Below, in pieces: positions 1-7,252 of a DNA stretch of 38,405 nucleotides. This stretch comes from an uncultured cyanobacterium (GTDB lineage: Bacteria > Cyanobacteriota > Cyanobacteriia > PCC-6307 > Cyanobiaceae), in assembly GCA_903882285.1 (NCBI GenBank), contig CAIRWM010000129.1:1-38405 (forward strand), written 5' to 3'. Each line of letters opens with the position of its first letter. Position 1 is the stretch's first letter. The notes below the pieces were generated by a model. The model was not told where the DNA came from. It saw only the letters and a list, made by a program, of their open reading frames with translations, and did not search any database. Position numbers and translations under genes: made by a program.

Positions 1-180
1 CGACCAGGCGAACACCGGCATCCCGGTCCATGCGGCGAGCGTTTCCGGCACGTCGCGCCATAGATCGACGCAGCCCAGGCCTTCATGCAGCAGCACCAGG
101 GTCGGCCCCGAGGACTCAGCACCCCACCAGGCGGTTTCCAGCCTCCTGCCATCCAGAACCATTTCGCCGCGAACCGTCAT
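1..180 (-). CDS. Alpha/beta hydrolase, N-terminal 60 residues, cut by the window edge
   Basis: The first 60 codons of a gene whose ATG lies at 178-180 and overlaps the TGA of the ligase upstream of it (ATGA overlap), so the two are probably co-transcribed and translationally coupled. The protein begins with a short beta strand region, then LVLLHEGLG at about residues 28-36 followed by DLWRD, the oxyanion-loop region typical of alpha/beta hydrolases with a GLG/S-x-x-LWRD signature. The nucleophile elbow and catalytic Asp/His would lie outside the window. Hydrolases of this kind often sit beside benzoate-CoA ligase in aerobic aromatic-acid (box-type) clusters, and a CoA-ester or ring-cleavage product hydrolase role is an inference from that. 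It belongs to the foreign, probably proteobacterial fragment, not to the cyanobacterial chromosome. Confidence 0.75.
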   Translation of the reverse strand, partial: MTVRGEMVLDGRRLETAWWGAESSGPTLVLLHEGLGCVDLWRDVPETLAAWTGMPVFAWS

Positions 181-1085
181 GTCTCACGCAGCCGGAAGCG
201 TTGGATTTTCCCGGTCGCGGTCTTGGGCAGCGTGTCCGTGAATTCAATCCAGCGCGGATACTTCCAGACGCCAACACGATCCTTCACATGGCTCTGCAAC
301 GCGCGGACCAGGTCCTCGGTTCCGGCGCCGCCATCCCGCAGCACCACGAACGCCTTGGGCTTGGTCAACCCATCGCCATCCTGCCGGCCGATCACCGCGG
401 CCTCCAGCACCGTCGGGTGAGAGATCAATGCCTCCTCCACCTCGAACGGAGACACCCAGACGCCGCTCACCTTCAGCATCTCATCGGAACGCCCGCGGAA
501 GCGGAATGTGCCGTCTTCCTCCCGGATGTAGGTGTCGCCGGTATAGGTCCATTCGCCGCGGAATGTGGCTCGGGTCTTGGCGCGCTGGTTCCAGTAACCC
601 TCGGCGGCGCTGGGCCCGCGCACCACCAACTCCCCTTCCTCCCCATGCGGCACCGGGCGGTCGTGTTCATCGACCACACGGGCCTCATATCCCGGCACCG
701 GCTTGCCGCTGGTGCCGTAGCGGATGTCGCCGGGACGGTTGCTGATGAAAATATGCAGCATCTCGGTCGAACCGATGCCATCCAGGATATCCACGCCAAC
801 CAGAGCATGCCAGCGATGGCCGATATCGGCGGGCAGCGCCTCGCCAGCGGAAATGCACAGCCGCAGGCGGTCCGATCCCGCCTTCGGGCCGATCAAGGGA
901 TGGGCGAGCATCGCGGCGAACAGCGTCGGCACCCCGGCGAACAGGGTCGGCTGGTGCTTCCGCATCACGTCCAGCACGGCGTCCGGCGTCGGCCGGTCGG
1001 GCAGGAACACCGCGGTCGCCCCCACGGACATCGGGAAGGTCAGGCTGTTGCCCAGGCCGTAGGCGTGGAAGGCCTTAGCGGCCGA
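177..1085 (-). CDS. Benzoate/4-hydroxybenzoate-CoA ligase family, C-terminal 302 residues
   Basis: An ATP-dependent acyl-adenylate enzyme that would activate benzoate or a related aromatic acid to its CoA thioester in the cytoplasm. The readable part starts at [13 protein letters not shown], a block found in the middle of the benzoate-CoA ligase family, and runs to the end. It includes [18 protein letters not shown], the [11 protein letters not shown] adenylation block, [12 protein letters not shown], the hinge [18 protein letters not shown], and the C-terminal [12 protein letters not shown] motif carrying the catalytic lysine. About 200-220 N-terminal residues are missing because the frame runs into psbB sequence at about 1080-1085. 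The frame stays open beyond the junction but encodes out-of-frame psbB there. The neighbour is the hydrolase at 1-180. The family assignment is firm; the exact substrate is not. The closest source is likely an alpha- or betaproteobacterium. Confidence 0.88.
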   Translation of the reverse strand, partial: SAAKAFHAYGLGNSLTFPMSVGATAVFLPDRPTPDAVLDVMRKHQPTLFAGVPTLFAAMLAHPLIGPKAGSDRLRLCISAGEALPADIGHRWHALVGVDILDGIGSTEMLHIFISNRPGDIRYGTSGKPVPGYEARVVDEHDRPVPHGEEGELVVRGPSAAEGYWNQRAKTRATFRGEWTYTGDTYIREEDGTFRFRGRSDEMLKVSGVWVSPFEVEEALISHPTVLEAAVIGRQDGDGLTKPKAFVVLRDGGAGTEDLVRALQSHVKDRVGVWKYPRWIEFTDTLPKTATGKIQRFRLRET

Positions 1086-1887
1086 AGAGTTCCACCGGCG
1101 TGGCGGCAGCGCCGTACCACATCGTTCCGGCCACGATGAAGGCGGCGAAGAAGACAGCGGCGATGGCACTGGCCAGAACTGTTTCGATGTTGCCCATGCG
1201 CAAGGCCTTGTAGAGGCGCTCCGGCGGGCGGGTGGTGATGTGGAAGATGCCTGCGATGATTCCCACAATGCCGGCGGCGATGTGGTGAGCCACGATGCCG
1301 CCCGGGTTGAAGGGGTTGAACCCCTCTGGCCCCCAGGATGGTTGCACCGCCTCGAGGTGTCCTCCAACGCCGTAGGGGTCGGAGACCCACATTCCGGGCC
1401 CGAACACCCCCGTGAGGTGGAAGGCACCGAAGCCGAAGCAGCCAAGACCTGCCAACAGCAGGTGGATACCGAAGATCTTGGGCAGATCGAGGGCCGGCTC
1501 CCCGGTGCGGGGGTCTTGCCAGATCTCGAGGTCCCAGTAGGTCCAGTGCCAGATGGCGGCAAGGAAGAGCAGGCCGCTGAAAATGATGTGGGCGGCGGCG
1601 ACACCCTCAAAGCTCCAGAAGCCAGGGTCGACACCGCTTTCGCCGGTGATGCTCCAGCCACCCCAGCTGCCCGTGACGCCCAGGCGGGCCATGAAGGGCA
1701 TCACGAACATGCCCTGCCGCCACATGGGGTTCAGGACCGGGTCGGAAGGGTCGAAGATGGCGAGCTCATAAAGCGCCATGGAGCCGGCCCAGCCGGCAAC
1801 CAGGGCGGTATGCATGAGGTGCACGGCGAGCAGACGGCCCGGGTCGTTGATGACGACGGTGTGCACCCGGTACCAGGGCAATCCCAT
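1075..1887 (-). CDS. psbB: Photosystem II CP47 core antenna, N-terminal 269 residues only
   Basis: CP47 binds chlorophyll a in the photosystem II core and passes excitation energy to D1/D2. The start [12 protein letters not shown] is the canonical CP47 N-terminus. The sequence then follows the family through [37 protein letters not shown] and [18 protein letters not shown], with the histidine ligands of antenna chlorophylls visible in the membrane helices. The protein should be about 510-520 residues with a large lumenal loop and a sixth helix, but authentic sequence stops after ELFG (residue 269) at the foreign junction, followed by one codon and TAA at 1075-1077. psbT, which normally follows psbB, is absent for the same reason. 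The gene is divergent from the ferredoxin gene, with 141 bp between starts that must hold both promoters. Confidence 0.95.
   Translation of the reverse strand: MGLPWYRVHTVVINDPGRLLAVHLMHTALVAGWAGSMALYELAIFDPSDPVLNPMWRQGMFVMPFMARLGVTGSWGGWSITGESGVDPGFWSFEGVAAAHIIFSGLLFLAAIWHWTYWDLEIWQDPRTGEPALDLPKIFGIHLLLAGLGCFGFGAFHLTGVFGPGMWVSDPYGVGGHLEAVQPSWGPEGFNPFNPGGIVAHHIAAGIVGIIAGIFHITTRPPERLYKALRMGNIETVLASAIAAVFFAAFIVAGTMWYGAAATPVELFGR
1080..1085. other. Chimeric junction with 6-bp microhomology between psbB and a ligase gene
   Basis: Read on the minus strand, the CP47 frame is perfect up to ...TPVELFG and then hits a stop within two codons, while the CoA-ligase frame is perfect from [10 protein letters not shown] onward. 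The two overlap in the six bases TCGGCC. Both genes are cut in their conserved cores. A living cyanobacterium needs full CP47, so this is best read as a join of two unrelated DNAs rather than a biological fusion. Confidence 0.8.
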
Positions 1888-2028
1888 GGGGGTCAGATCT
1901 GGGTTGGGTGGGCGATCGGCCAAGCCGATCCGTTTGGCGATGGTAGTGGGTGCGGATGGCCGCACGGGGCGGCAGGTAACGGACCGCAACCGCTCGGTTT
2001 GACTGGAGGAGTTTCCGCCTGCTTTGCC

Positions 2029-2574
2029 ATGCCGGTGATCCGTTTCGTGCGCGAGGGTCTCGATGTCGAGTGCTATCCCGGCGAGAACCTGCGCGAGGTG
2101 GCCCTGCGAGAGGGAATAGAGCTCTATGGCCTCAAGGGCAAGCTCGGCAACTGCGGTGGCTGTGGCCAGTGCATCACCTGCTTCGTCGACGTGGAGGGGG
2201 CTGCGCCTGCTGCGCTCAGTCCGCTCACCGCGGTGGAGGAGCAGAAGCTGCGCCGACGGCCCCAGACCTGGCGCCTCGCCTGCCAGGCGCTGGTGGAGCA
2301 GTCTCTGCTGGTGCTGACGCGTCCCCAAACCGGCCTGGCGGATCGCGAGGCCGCCTTCGCTGAGGCCCGGGGGCACGAGCTGCCCGCCGGTCCCACGGCC
2401 TGGCCCGCTCCGCCTCCGGGCGAGGAGGAGTCCGATGACGACCGTGCCGATGGGCAGCTCGACGATGCGCCAGGGAGCGAGTCGGCGATGGGCGACCTGG
2501 CGCCGCAACCGGGGGCGCCTGGGCTGAGCGCAACGAGCGGTGAAGCCGGAGCCCCTGCCGCGGATCGGCGGTGA
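2029..2574 (+). CDS. 2Fe-2S plant-type ferredoxin with long hydrophilic tail (181 aa)
   Basis: A small electron carrier. The ATG at 2029 gives [20 protein letters not shown], and the cluster-binding loop is [12 protein letters not shown] at about residues 37-48 (Cys-x5-Cys-x2-Cys spacing, plus an extra Cys), with the fourth ligand probably the Cys in WRLACQ at about residue 84. The ferredoxin fold is complete by about residue 100. The remaining ~80 residues are rich in Pro, Gly, Ala, Glu and Asp and look disordered. A ferredoxin between psbB and psbM is a recurring picocyanobacterial arrangement as I recall it, but homologues I know are roughly 110-125 residues, so the tail is unusual. A GGAGGA stands about 16-18 bases before the start. 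Its partner is unknown; the location next to photosystem II genes suggests a photosynthesis-linked role. Confidence 0.87.
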   Translation: MPVIRFVREGLDVECYPGENLREVALREGIELYGLKGKLGNCGGCGQCITCFVDVEGAAPAALSPLTAVEEQKLRRRPQTWRLACQALVEQSLLVLTRPQTGLADREAAFAEARGHELPAGPTAWPAPPPGEEESDDDRADGQLDDAPGSESAMGDLAPQPGAPGLSATSGEAGAPAADRR

Positions 2575-2601
2575 TACGTTGCGATCACTTCCCAGACCGC
2601 C

Positions 2602-2709
2602 ATGGAAACCAACGATCTCGGTTTCGTCGCCAGCTTGATGTTCGTTTTGGTTCCGGCCGTCTTCCTGATCGTGCTCTACATCCAGACCAGCAGCCGCCAG
2701 GGAGGTTGA
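2602..2709 (+). CDS. psbM: Photosystem II reaction centre protein M
   Basis: A 35-residue single-helix subunit at the photosystem II dimer interface. It begins [18 protein letters not shown] and ends with [10 protein letters not shown], which is the family pattern across cyanobacteria: short lumenal N-terminus, one membrane helix (about residues 7-27), polar C-terminus. It lies 27 bp after the ferredoxin stop and in the same direction, so the two are probably co-transcribed. A hairpin follows 8 bases after the stop. Confidence 0.96.
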   Translation: METNDLGFVASLMFVLVPAVFLIVLYIQTSSRQGG

Positions 2710-2717
2710 ACCGCGGC

Positions 2718-2752
2718 GGATCAGCTCGGGCCTGGCGGGCGTCGGCTGATCC
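2718..2752. terminator. Hairpin between the convergent psbM and stress-protein genes
   Basis: Perfect 8-bp arms GGATCAGC (2718-2725) and GCTGATCC (2745-2752) around a GC-rich 19-base loop. It lies between two genes that converge, where a bidirectional transcription stop is expected. There is no T run, so intrinsic termination is uncertain. Confidence 0.4.
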
Positions 2753-2790
2753 ACTCGCTCTGAGCTGTGAGGTTGGGGTGGCGATGTACC

Positions 2791-3639
2791 TCAGCGCTGT
2801 GCTTCGGGCTCGCGCACCAGCAGCACCGGGGCCGGGGCGTGCACCCGGATGTAATCGCTGACTGAGCTGCCAAGCAGGCGGTCGATGTCGACCAGGCCTT
2901 TGGCCACCAACGGGCGTCGATCCTGGGAGGCGATCACCAGCAGATCGGCCCGGTTCTCCTCGGCGGCGGCGCAGACGGCGCGGCCGATATCTCCGGTGCG
3001 GTGGTGGGGCTTCAGCTCCACCCCCAGGGAGCGAGCCCGCTGCACCGCCTTGTCGAGCACCTCGTCGGCGGGGTTGCGGCCGCCGCGGGAGGGGGTGATG
3101 TCCTGGCGGGTCACGTGCACGCCGGTGAGGGTTCCGCCGGGAATGCCGCTCACCAGCTCACAGGCCAGGCGGAGGGCGTCATCGCCCACGCCGGTGCCAT
3201 CAATGGTCACCATCACCCGGTTGATTGCCCGGACGTAGAGGTCGTCGCGCACCAGCAGCATCGGCCGGGTCGAGAGCTGAAACACGTACTGGCTGGCGCT
3301 GTTGGCCAGGATGGATTGCAGCCGTCCGAGGCCGCGGGAGCCCATCACGATCAGGTCTGCGTCGAGTTCGTCGGCGACCTTCAGCACGGTCTGCTTGGTG
3401 TCGCCTTCGCGCACAAGTACGTTCACCGCGCTGCGCTCCAGGCCGATCCGAGCGATGGCCTCCCCCACCAGCGTTTCCGCTTTGTCCCGATGGGACTGGA
3501 TGTCCTGGGCCCCCTGTTCCGGCACCACGTGCAGCAGGTTGATGCTGGCCTGCCGGCAGGGAGGGATGTCGCGCAGCATGCGCACCATGTCCTCCACGTT
3601 GCCCTTGCCGGAATCGGCGATGAGAAGGTTGCGGAACAC
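2791..3639 (-). CDS. Tandem universal stress protein (two UspA domains, 282 aa)
   Basis: A cytoplasmic nucleotide-binding stress protein with two Usp domains in one chain. Domain 1 covers about residues 1-135 and contains DADLIVMGSRGLGRLQSIL, the G-2x-G-9x-G(S/T)-like ATP loop, ending at RPMLLVRDD. Domain 2 covers about residues 138-280 and contains NRADLLVIASQDRRPL and GSSVSDYIRVHAPAPVLLVRE. The second loop is less canonical, so ATP binding may be confined to the first half. The start is GTG at 3637-3639. It faces away from the thioesterase gene, leaving 72 bp for both promoters. The family is widespread in cyanobacteria; the stress signal cannot be told from sequence. Confidence 0.9.
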   Translation of the reverse strand: MFRNLLIADSGKGNVEDMVRMLRDIPPCRQASINLLHVVPEQGAQDIQSHRDKAETLVGEAIARIGLERSAVNVLVREGDTKQTVLKVADELDADLIVMGSRGLGRLQSILANSASQYVFQLSTRPMLLVRDDLYVRAINRVMVTIDGTGVGDDALRLACELVSGIPGGTLTGVHVTRQDITPSRGGRNPADEVLDKAVQRARSLGVELKPHHRTGDIGRAVCAAAEENRADLLVIASQDRRPLVAKGLVDIDRLLGSSVSDYIRVHAPAPVLLVREPEAQR

Positions 3640-3711
3640 TGGACGGGTCGTGGCTTGGCGTCAGCCTATGGCTGATCGGTGATCCCTTTCGCCCCATCGC
3701 TAGAGACCGTG

Positions 3712-4209
3712 ATGCAGTCCTCTCCCCGTCTGTCGGCAGGCGCTGGCGATCGCCGCCGGGGCTGGTGTCTGCGGCGTCGGGTGCTGCCGCAGCACACCGA
3801 CCACGCCGGCGTCATGTGGCACGGCACTTACCTGGCCTGGCTGGAGGAGGCGCGGGTGGAGGCCCTGGCGGCGGTCGGGCTCGCCTACAGCGATCTTTCG
3901 GCCCGGGGGCTGGAGCTGCCGGTGGTCTCCCTGGCGATCGACTACCGGCAGGCGCTGCTGCACGGCGATGCCGTGGAGCTCTGGAGCGAAGTGCTGCCAC
4001 GCCAGGGGGTGAAACTCCCCTGGCGCAGCGTATTTCTCGCCCCCGGCGGGGTGGTGGCGGCGGAGGCTCAGGTGGATCTGGTGCTGGTGGATCTCGTGGT
4101 AAGGCCGGAGCGCGGCCCCCAGCAGCGCCGGCTGCTGCGCCGGCTGCCCGACGACCTGCAGAGGGCCGTGGACGCCCTGGCGATCGGTCCGGGAACCACG
4201 ATGGCATAG
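3712..4209 (+). CDS. Acyl-CoA thioesterase, hotdog fold (4HBT family, 165 aa)
   Basis: Hydrolyses an acyl-CoA thioester in the cytoplasm. The hallmark is QHTDHAGVMWHGTYLAWLEEARVEAL at about residues 26-51: the Asp in TDHAGVM is the usual catalytic residue of 4-hydroxybenzoyl-CoA/YbgC-type thioesterases, and LEEAR begins the hot-dog helix. The second half (VVSLAIDYRQALLHGDAVELWSEV) forms the expected sheet. The ATG at 3712 is preferred; a GTG 33 bases upstream would add an unconserved lead. It ends in TAG, 28 bp before dprA. In cyanobacteria one member of this family makes 1,4-dihydroxy-2-naphthoate from its CoA ester for phylloquinone. Whether this is that enzyme or a general acyl-CoA thioesterase is not decided by the motifs. 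Confidence 0.85.
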   Translation: MQSSPRLSAGAGDRRRGWCLRRRVLPQHTDHAGVMWHGTYLAWLEEARVEALAAVGLAYSDLSARGLELPVVSLAIDYRQALLHGDAVELWSEVLPRQGVKLPWRSVFLAPGGVVAAEAQVDLVLVDLVVRPERGPQQRRLLRRLPDDLQRAVDALAIGPGTTMA

Positions 4210-4237
4210 TACATTTGAACCACTTAGGCGGATCTGG

Positions 4238-5440
4238 GTGGGTGACCTTCTGCGCTGGCCTCTCCCGGCCCCTGGCGGTGCCGCGAGGTCCTGGTGGCTG
4301 CTCTGGAGTCGTTGTCCAGGGGTGGGTGTGGTGCGGCTACGGCAGTTGGAGGCGGCCTATGGCGGCCTGGATGTCGCCTGGGCCACGTCTCCCGAGGGCC
4401 TGGCGGCGCGGATGGGCTGGCCGGCGGCACTGCTGGCCGACGTGGAGCGTTTTCGAGGGCTCTGGGGGAGCGACCCTCTGCCGCGGCTGCTCCGTGAGAT
4501 CCAGGGCGGCAGGGGGGTGCTGGTGCCAGGCGATCCCCGCTGGCCCGCGGCGATGGCGTCGGGACCGAGGCCTCCCCTGGCGCTCTACTGGCGTGGGCGC
4601 GGCAGTCTCTGGAGGCCGCTGGCCGCGCGCCGGGCGGTGGCGGTGGTGGGAACGCGCCGGCCCTCGCCCCATGGTCTGGCGATGGCGCGTCGCATCGGCG
4701 CCCAGTTGGCGGCGGCGGGGTGGCCCGTGGTGAGTGGGTTGGCCGAGGGGATTGATGGTGCCGCCCACGAGGGGTGTCTGGCGGCTGGCGGGGCGCCGGT
4801 GGGGGTGCTGGGCACACCCCTGCACAGGGTGTATCCCCGCCATCACGCCGCCCTGCAGCGCGAGGTGGGGCGCCATGGTCTGCTGGTGAGTGAGCTGCCG
4901 CGCGGCAGCAGCGTGCGGGCAGGACACTTCGCCAGCCGTAATCGCCTGCAGGTGGCCCTGGCTGCGGCGGTGGTGCTGGTGGAGTGTCCACAGCGCAGCG
5001 GGGCTCTGCTCACGGCTGATCTGGCCTGGCAGCAGGGGTTGCCCCTGTGGGTGGTGCCCGCCGATGCGGCCAAGGCCTCAGCGGCCGGCAGTAACCGTCT
5101 TCTGGCCCGAGGGGCCACGCCGCTGCTGGCGGCCGATGAGCTCATCGACATGCTGGGAGGCCCAGGCCCCCTTGCTCCGGCGCGGCAGCGGACTGCGCCG
5201 GTTCGGGCGCTGTCGGGGCCGGTTGCCGCCGAGGGACAGGGGAGCGACGCGAGGGGTGTCTGGGGGCATCGGCTGCTGCAGGCCGTGGGGCAGGGAGCCT
5301 CGTTGGAGCAGCTCACCCTGGCGCTCGGCCGCCCCGGGGAGGAGCTTGCCGCCTCCCTGCTGGAGCTTGAGCTGGCGGGGGTGTTGCGGGCTGAGCCCGG
5401 GCTGCGCTGGGGCCCAACGGGGAGGGATGGCGGCGGCTGA
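4238..5440 (+). CDS. dprA: DNA-processing protein DprA (400 aa)
   Basis: Binds incoming single-stranded DNA during natural transformation and loads RecA. The N-terminal ~100 residues are a helical SAM-like region, followed by the Rossmann-fold DprA core: AVAVVGTRRPSPHGLAMARR at about residues 132-151, VVSGLAEGIDGAAHEGCLAAGG, GVLGTPLHRVYP, SELPRGSSVRAGHFASRNR, VLVECPQRSGALLTADLAWQQG. A C-terminal winged-helix-like segment (about residues 335-395) is also present. The start is GTG at 4238; no in-frame ATG fits better. Length matches the family. It is the second gene of a forward run with the thioesterase and prmC. The gene is intact, which supports, but does not prove, competence. Confidence 0.95.
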   Translation: MGDLLRWPLPAPGGAARSWWLLWSRCPGVGVVRLRQLEAAYGGLDVAWATSPEGLAARMGWPAALLADVERFRGLWGSDPLPRLLREIQGGRGVLVPGDPRWPAAMASGPRPPLALYWRGRGSLWRPLAARRAVAVVGTRRPSPHGLAMARRIGAQLAAAGWPVVSGLAEGIDGAAHEGCLAAGGAPVGVLGTPLHRVYPRHHAALQREVGRHGLLVSELPRGSSVRAGHFASRNRLQVALAAAVVLVECPQRSGALLTADLAWQQGLPLWVVPADAAKASAAGSNRLLARGATPLLAADELIDMLGGPGPLAPARQRTAPVRALSGPVAAEGQGSDARGVWGHRLLQAVGQGASLEQLTLALGRPGEELAASLLELELAGVLRAEPGLRWGPTGRDGGG

Positions 5441-5481
5441 GGGGGAACCTGCTGCCGGCAGCGCCTGCCTAGGCTCACCCC

Positions 5482-6423
5482 ATGGCGACCGTCGAACCCC
5501 TGCCCAGCCAGGCCGCTCCCGGGGCTGCCCTCCACGGCGCCGATCTGCTCGCCTGGCGCAGCTGTCTGCTGGCGCTTGGTGGCCGACCCGACGCCTTCGA
5601 CTGGCTGCTCGATCTGGGCGGTGGCCTGCGCTGGCGCGATCTTCAGGCTCTGCGCCTCGATCCGGAGCGCACCGTGCTGCTGGAGCGTCCCCTGGCCGAG
5701 CTCGAGGCGCTGTGGCAGCGGCATCGGCGCGACGCCGAACCCTTGCAGTACCTGGTCGGTCTCTGCCCCTGGCGGGACCTGGAGCTCCAGGTGGCCCCCG
5801 GAGTGCTGATCCCCCGCCAGGAAACCGAGCTGCTGGTGGATCTGGCCGTGGCCCTGATGCCTTCGGATGGCTTCGGTGAGGCCTCAGCGCTGCACTGGGC
5901 GGATCTGGGCACAGGGTCCGGCTGTCTGGCGGTGGCGCTGGCCCGGGCCTTCCCCGGCCGTCGGGGCTGGGCTGTGGATGCCAGCGACGAGGCCCTGCGC
6001 CAGGCCCGCCTCAACCTGGCGGCGGCGGCGGTGCTCCCGGCTGTCACGCTGCGGCAGGGCGACTGGTGGCAGCCCCTACGTCCCTGCTGGGGGAAGCTGG
6101 TGCTGGTCGTGAGCAACCCCCCGTACATCCCTTCGGCCACGGTCCAGCAGCTCGAGCCGGTGGTGCGGCGCCATGAGCCCCTGGCGGCCCTCGATGGTGG
6201 CGTCGATGGGCTGGATTCGATCCGGCGGATTGCGGCGGAGGCCTCGCAGGCCCTGGCCCCGGGGGGGCTGCTGCTGCTCGAGCATCACCACGATCAGAGC
6301 GCCGCCGTGGGCCAATTGCTTCGCGCCGCCGGCCTGACCGACCTGCAGGTGCACCGGGATCTTGAAGGGGTGCCTCGCTTCGCCAGCGCCCGCCGTCCCC
6401 CGCTGGCTGAGGAATCACGATGA
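5482..6423 (+). CDS. prmC: Release factor glutamine methyltransferase PrmC (313 aa)
   Basis: Methylates the glutamine of the GGQ motif in peptide release factors RF1/RF2 with S-adenosylmethionine. Visible motifs: PRQETELLVD at about residues 111-120, the SAM-binding loop DLGTGSGCLAVALA (141-154) and the catalytic NPPYIP (212-217), which binds the substrate glutamine. The N-terminal five-helix domain that contacts the release factor is present (about residues 15-95). Length is slightly above the usual 280-290 because of a short Ala/Pro-rich lead. The start ATG at 5482 is 41 bp after dprA, and the stop is 10 bp before sua5, so this is very likely one operon. Confidence 0.95.
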   Translation: MATVEPLPSQAAPGAALHGADLLAWRSCLLALGGRPDAFDWLLDLGGGLRWRDLQALRLDPERTVLLERPLAELEALWQRHRRDAEPLQYLVGLCPWRDLELQVAPGVLIPRQETELLVDLAVALMPSDGFGEASALHWADLGTGSGCLAVALARAFPGRRGWAVDASDEALRQARLNLAAAAVLPAVTLRQGDWWQPLRPCWGKLVLVVSNPPYIPSATVQQLEPVVRRHEPLAALDGGVDGLDSIRRIAAEASQALAPGGLLLLEHHHDQSAAVGQLLRAAGLTDLQVHRDLEGVPRFASARRPPLAEESR

Positions 6424-6433
6424 CGGAGCCGTC

Positions 6434-7033
6434 ATGACGAGCGCACCGCTGCTCTACGACGAGACCAGGCTCGCTGGCCATCTGGCTGCCGGTGGTGCGG
6501 CCCTGTTCCCCACCGATACCCTGCCGGCCCTAGCGGTGCGCCCCCAGCAGGCCGCTCGCCTCTGGGAGCTGAAGGTGCGCCCGCCTGATAAACCGCTGAT
6601 CCTGATGGGGGCCAGTCTCGGCCAGTTGCAGCAACTGCTCGCTCTGCCATGGCCGGACGCGTGGCTGCGGCAATCCCAGCGCTGCTGGCCCGGGGCCGTC
6701 ACCCTGGTGCTGCCGCTTGAGGGGCCGCTCACGACCCTGTTGCATCCCGGTGGTCACAGCCTGGGGTTGCGGGTGCCGGACTGCGCGGCCGCCCAGCGCC
6801 TGCTGGCTCGCAGTGGCCCGCTGGCCACCAGCAGTGCCAATCGCTCCGGTGAGGCGCCGGCCCTCGATGCGGCGGCGGCCGCCCGGCAGTTCCCGGAGCT
6901 GCCCCTGCTGGGCCCCCTGCCCTGGCCGGCAGGGTCGGGGCACGCCAGCACGGTGATGGCCTGGCAGCCCTCTGGGAGTTGGCAGGTGTTGCGGGCCGGT
7001 GCTGTGATGCCCGGACCGCCCCCTTCCCCCTGA
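6434..7033 (+). CDS. sua5: Sua5/YciO/YrdC-family threonylcarbamoyl-AMP synthase (199 aa)
   Basis: Makes threonylcarbamoyl-AMP from threonine, bicarbonate and ATP, the first step of t6A37 formation in ANN-decoding tRNAs. The characteristic sequence is FPTDTLPALAVRP (about residues 24-36), ELKVRPPDKPLILM (about 43-56), the CWPGAVTLVLP strand and GLRVPDCAAAQRLL, then ATSSANRSGEAPA, the SxAN(x)SG nucleotide-binding loop. The P-loop-like K-x-R...P-x-x-K-P motif is intact. ATG at 6434 lies 10 bp after prmC. The family contains both true TsaC/Sua5 proteins and YciO-like relatives; this is the short form without the extra C-terminal Sua5 domain. It is the last recognisable housekeeping gene before the accessory block, and tRNA-Thr, a t6A substrate, is its usual next neighbour as I recall. 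Confidence 0.9.
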   Translation: MTSAPLLYDETRLAGHLAAGGAALFPTDTLPALAVRPQQAARLWELKVRPPDKPLILMGASLGQLQQLLALPWPDAWLRQSQRCWPGAVTLVLPLEGPLTTLLHPGGHSLGLRVPDCAAAQRLLARSGPLATSSANRSGEAPALDAAAAARQFPELPLLGPLPWPAGSGHASTVMAWQPSGSWQVLRAGAVMPGPPPSP

Positions 7034-7194
7034 TGCTGGTCGTTGTGGCGCTGGTGCTGCTCACCCTGGTGTGGAGCCAGTGGCTGGTTCAGCCCTTCGT
7101 GGGGGTGCTGGAGCCCCTGCTCTCGCTCTCCTGGCTGGGCTGGGCTCTGCTGGCCGTGGGTCTCTGGCTGTTTGCAGCCCAGCGCTCCGATTAA
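7033..7194 (+). CDS. Small two-helix membrane protein (53 aa)
   Basis: The ATG at 7033 shares its A with the sua5 TGA (TGATG), which argues for translational coupling. The product is MLVVVALVLLTLVWSQWLVQ, then a short loop (FVGVLEPLL), then a second hydrophobic segment LSLSWLGWALLAVGLWLFA, ending AAQRSD. Two membrane helices with a charged tail are clear. I recognise no family and assign no function. The coupling and clean boundaries make it a likely real gene despite its size. Confidence 0.7.
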   Translation: MLVVVALVLLTLVWSQWLVQPFVGVLEPLLSLSWLGWALLAVGLWLFAAQRSD

Positions 7195-7252
7195 GGCCTG
7201 CCCTCCGGGGTGTCGCTGGGATGCAGCACCACCAGCACGCGGCCCACCATGA

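Noticed and set aside
1086-1661. N-terminal part of a CoA ligase upstream of the junction in the same frame.
   Set aside because: The frame is open but its translation is out-of-frame psbB with no ligase motif.
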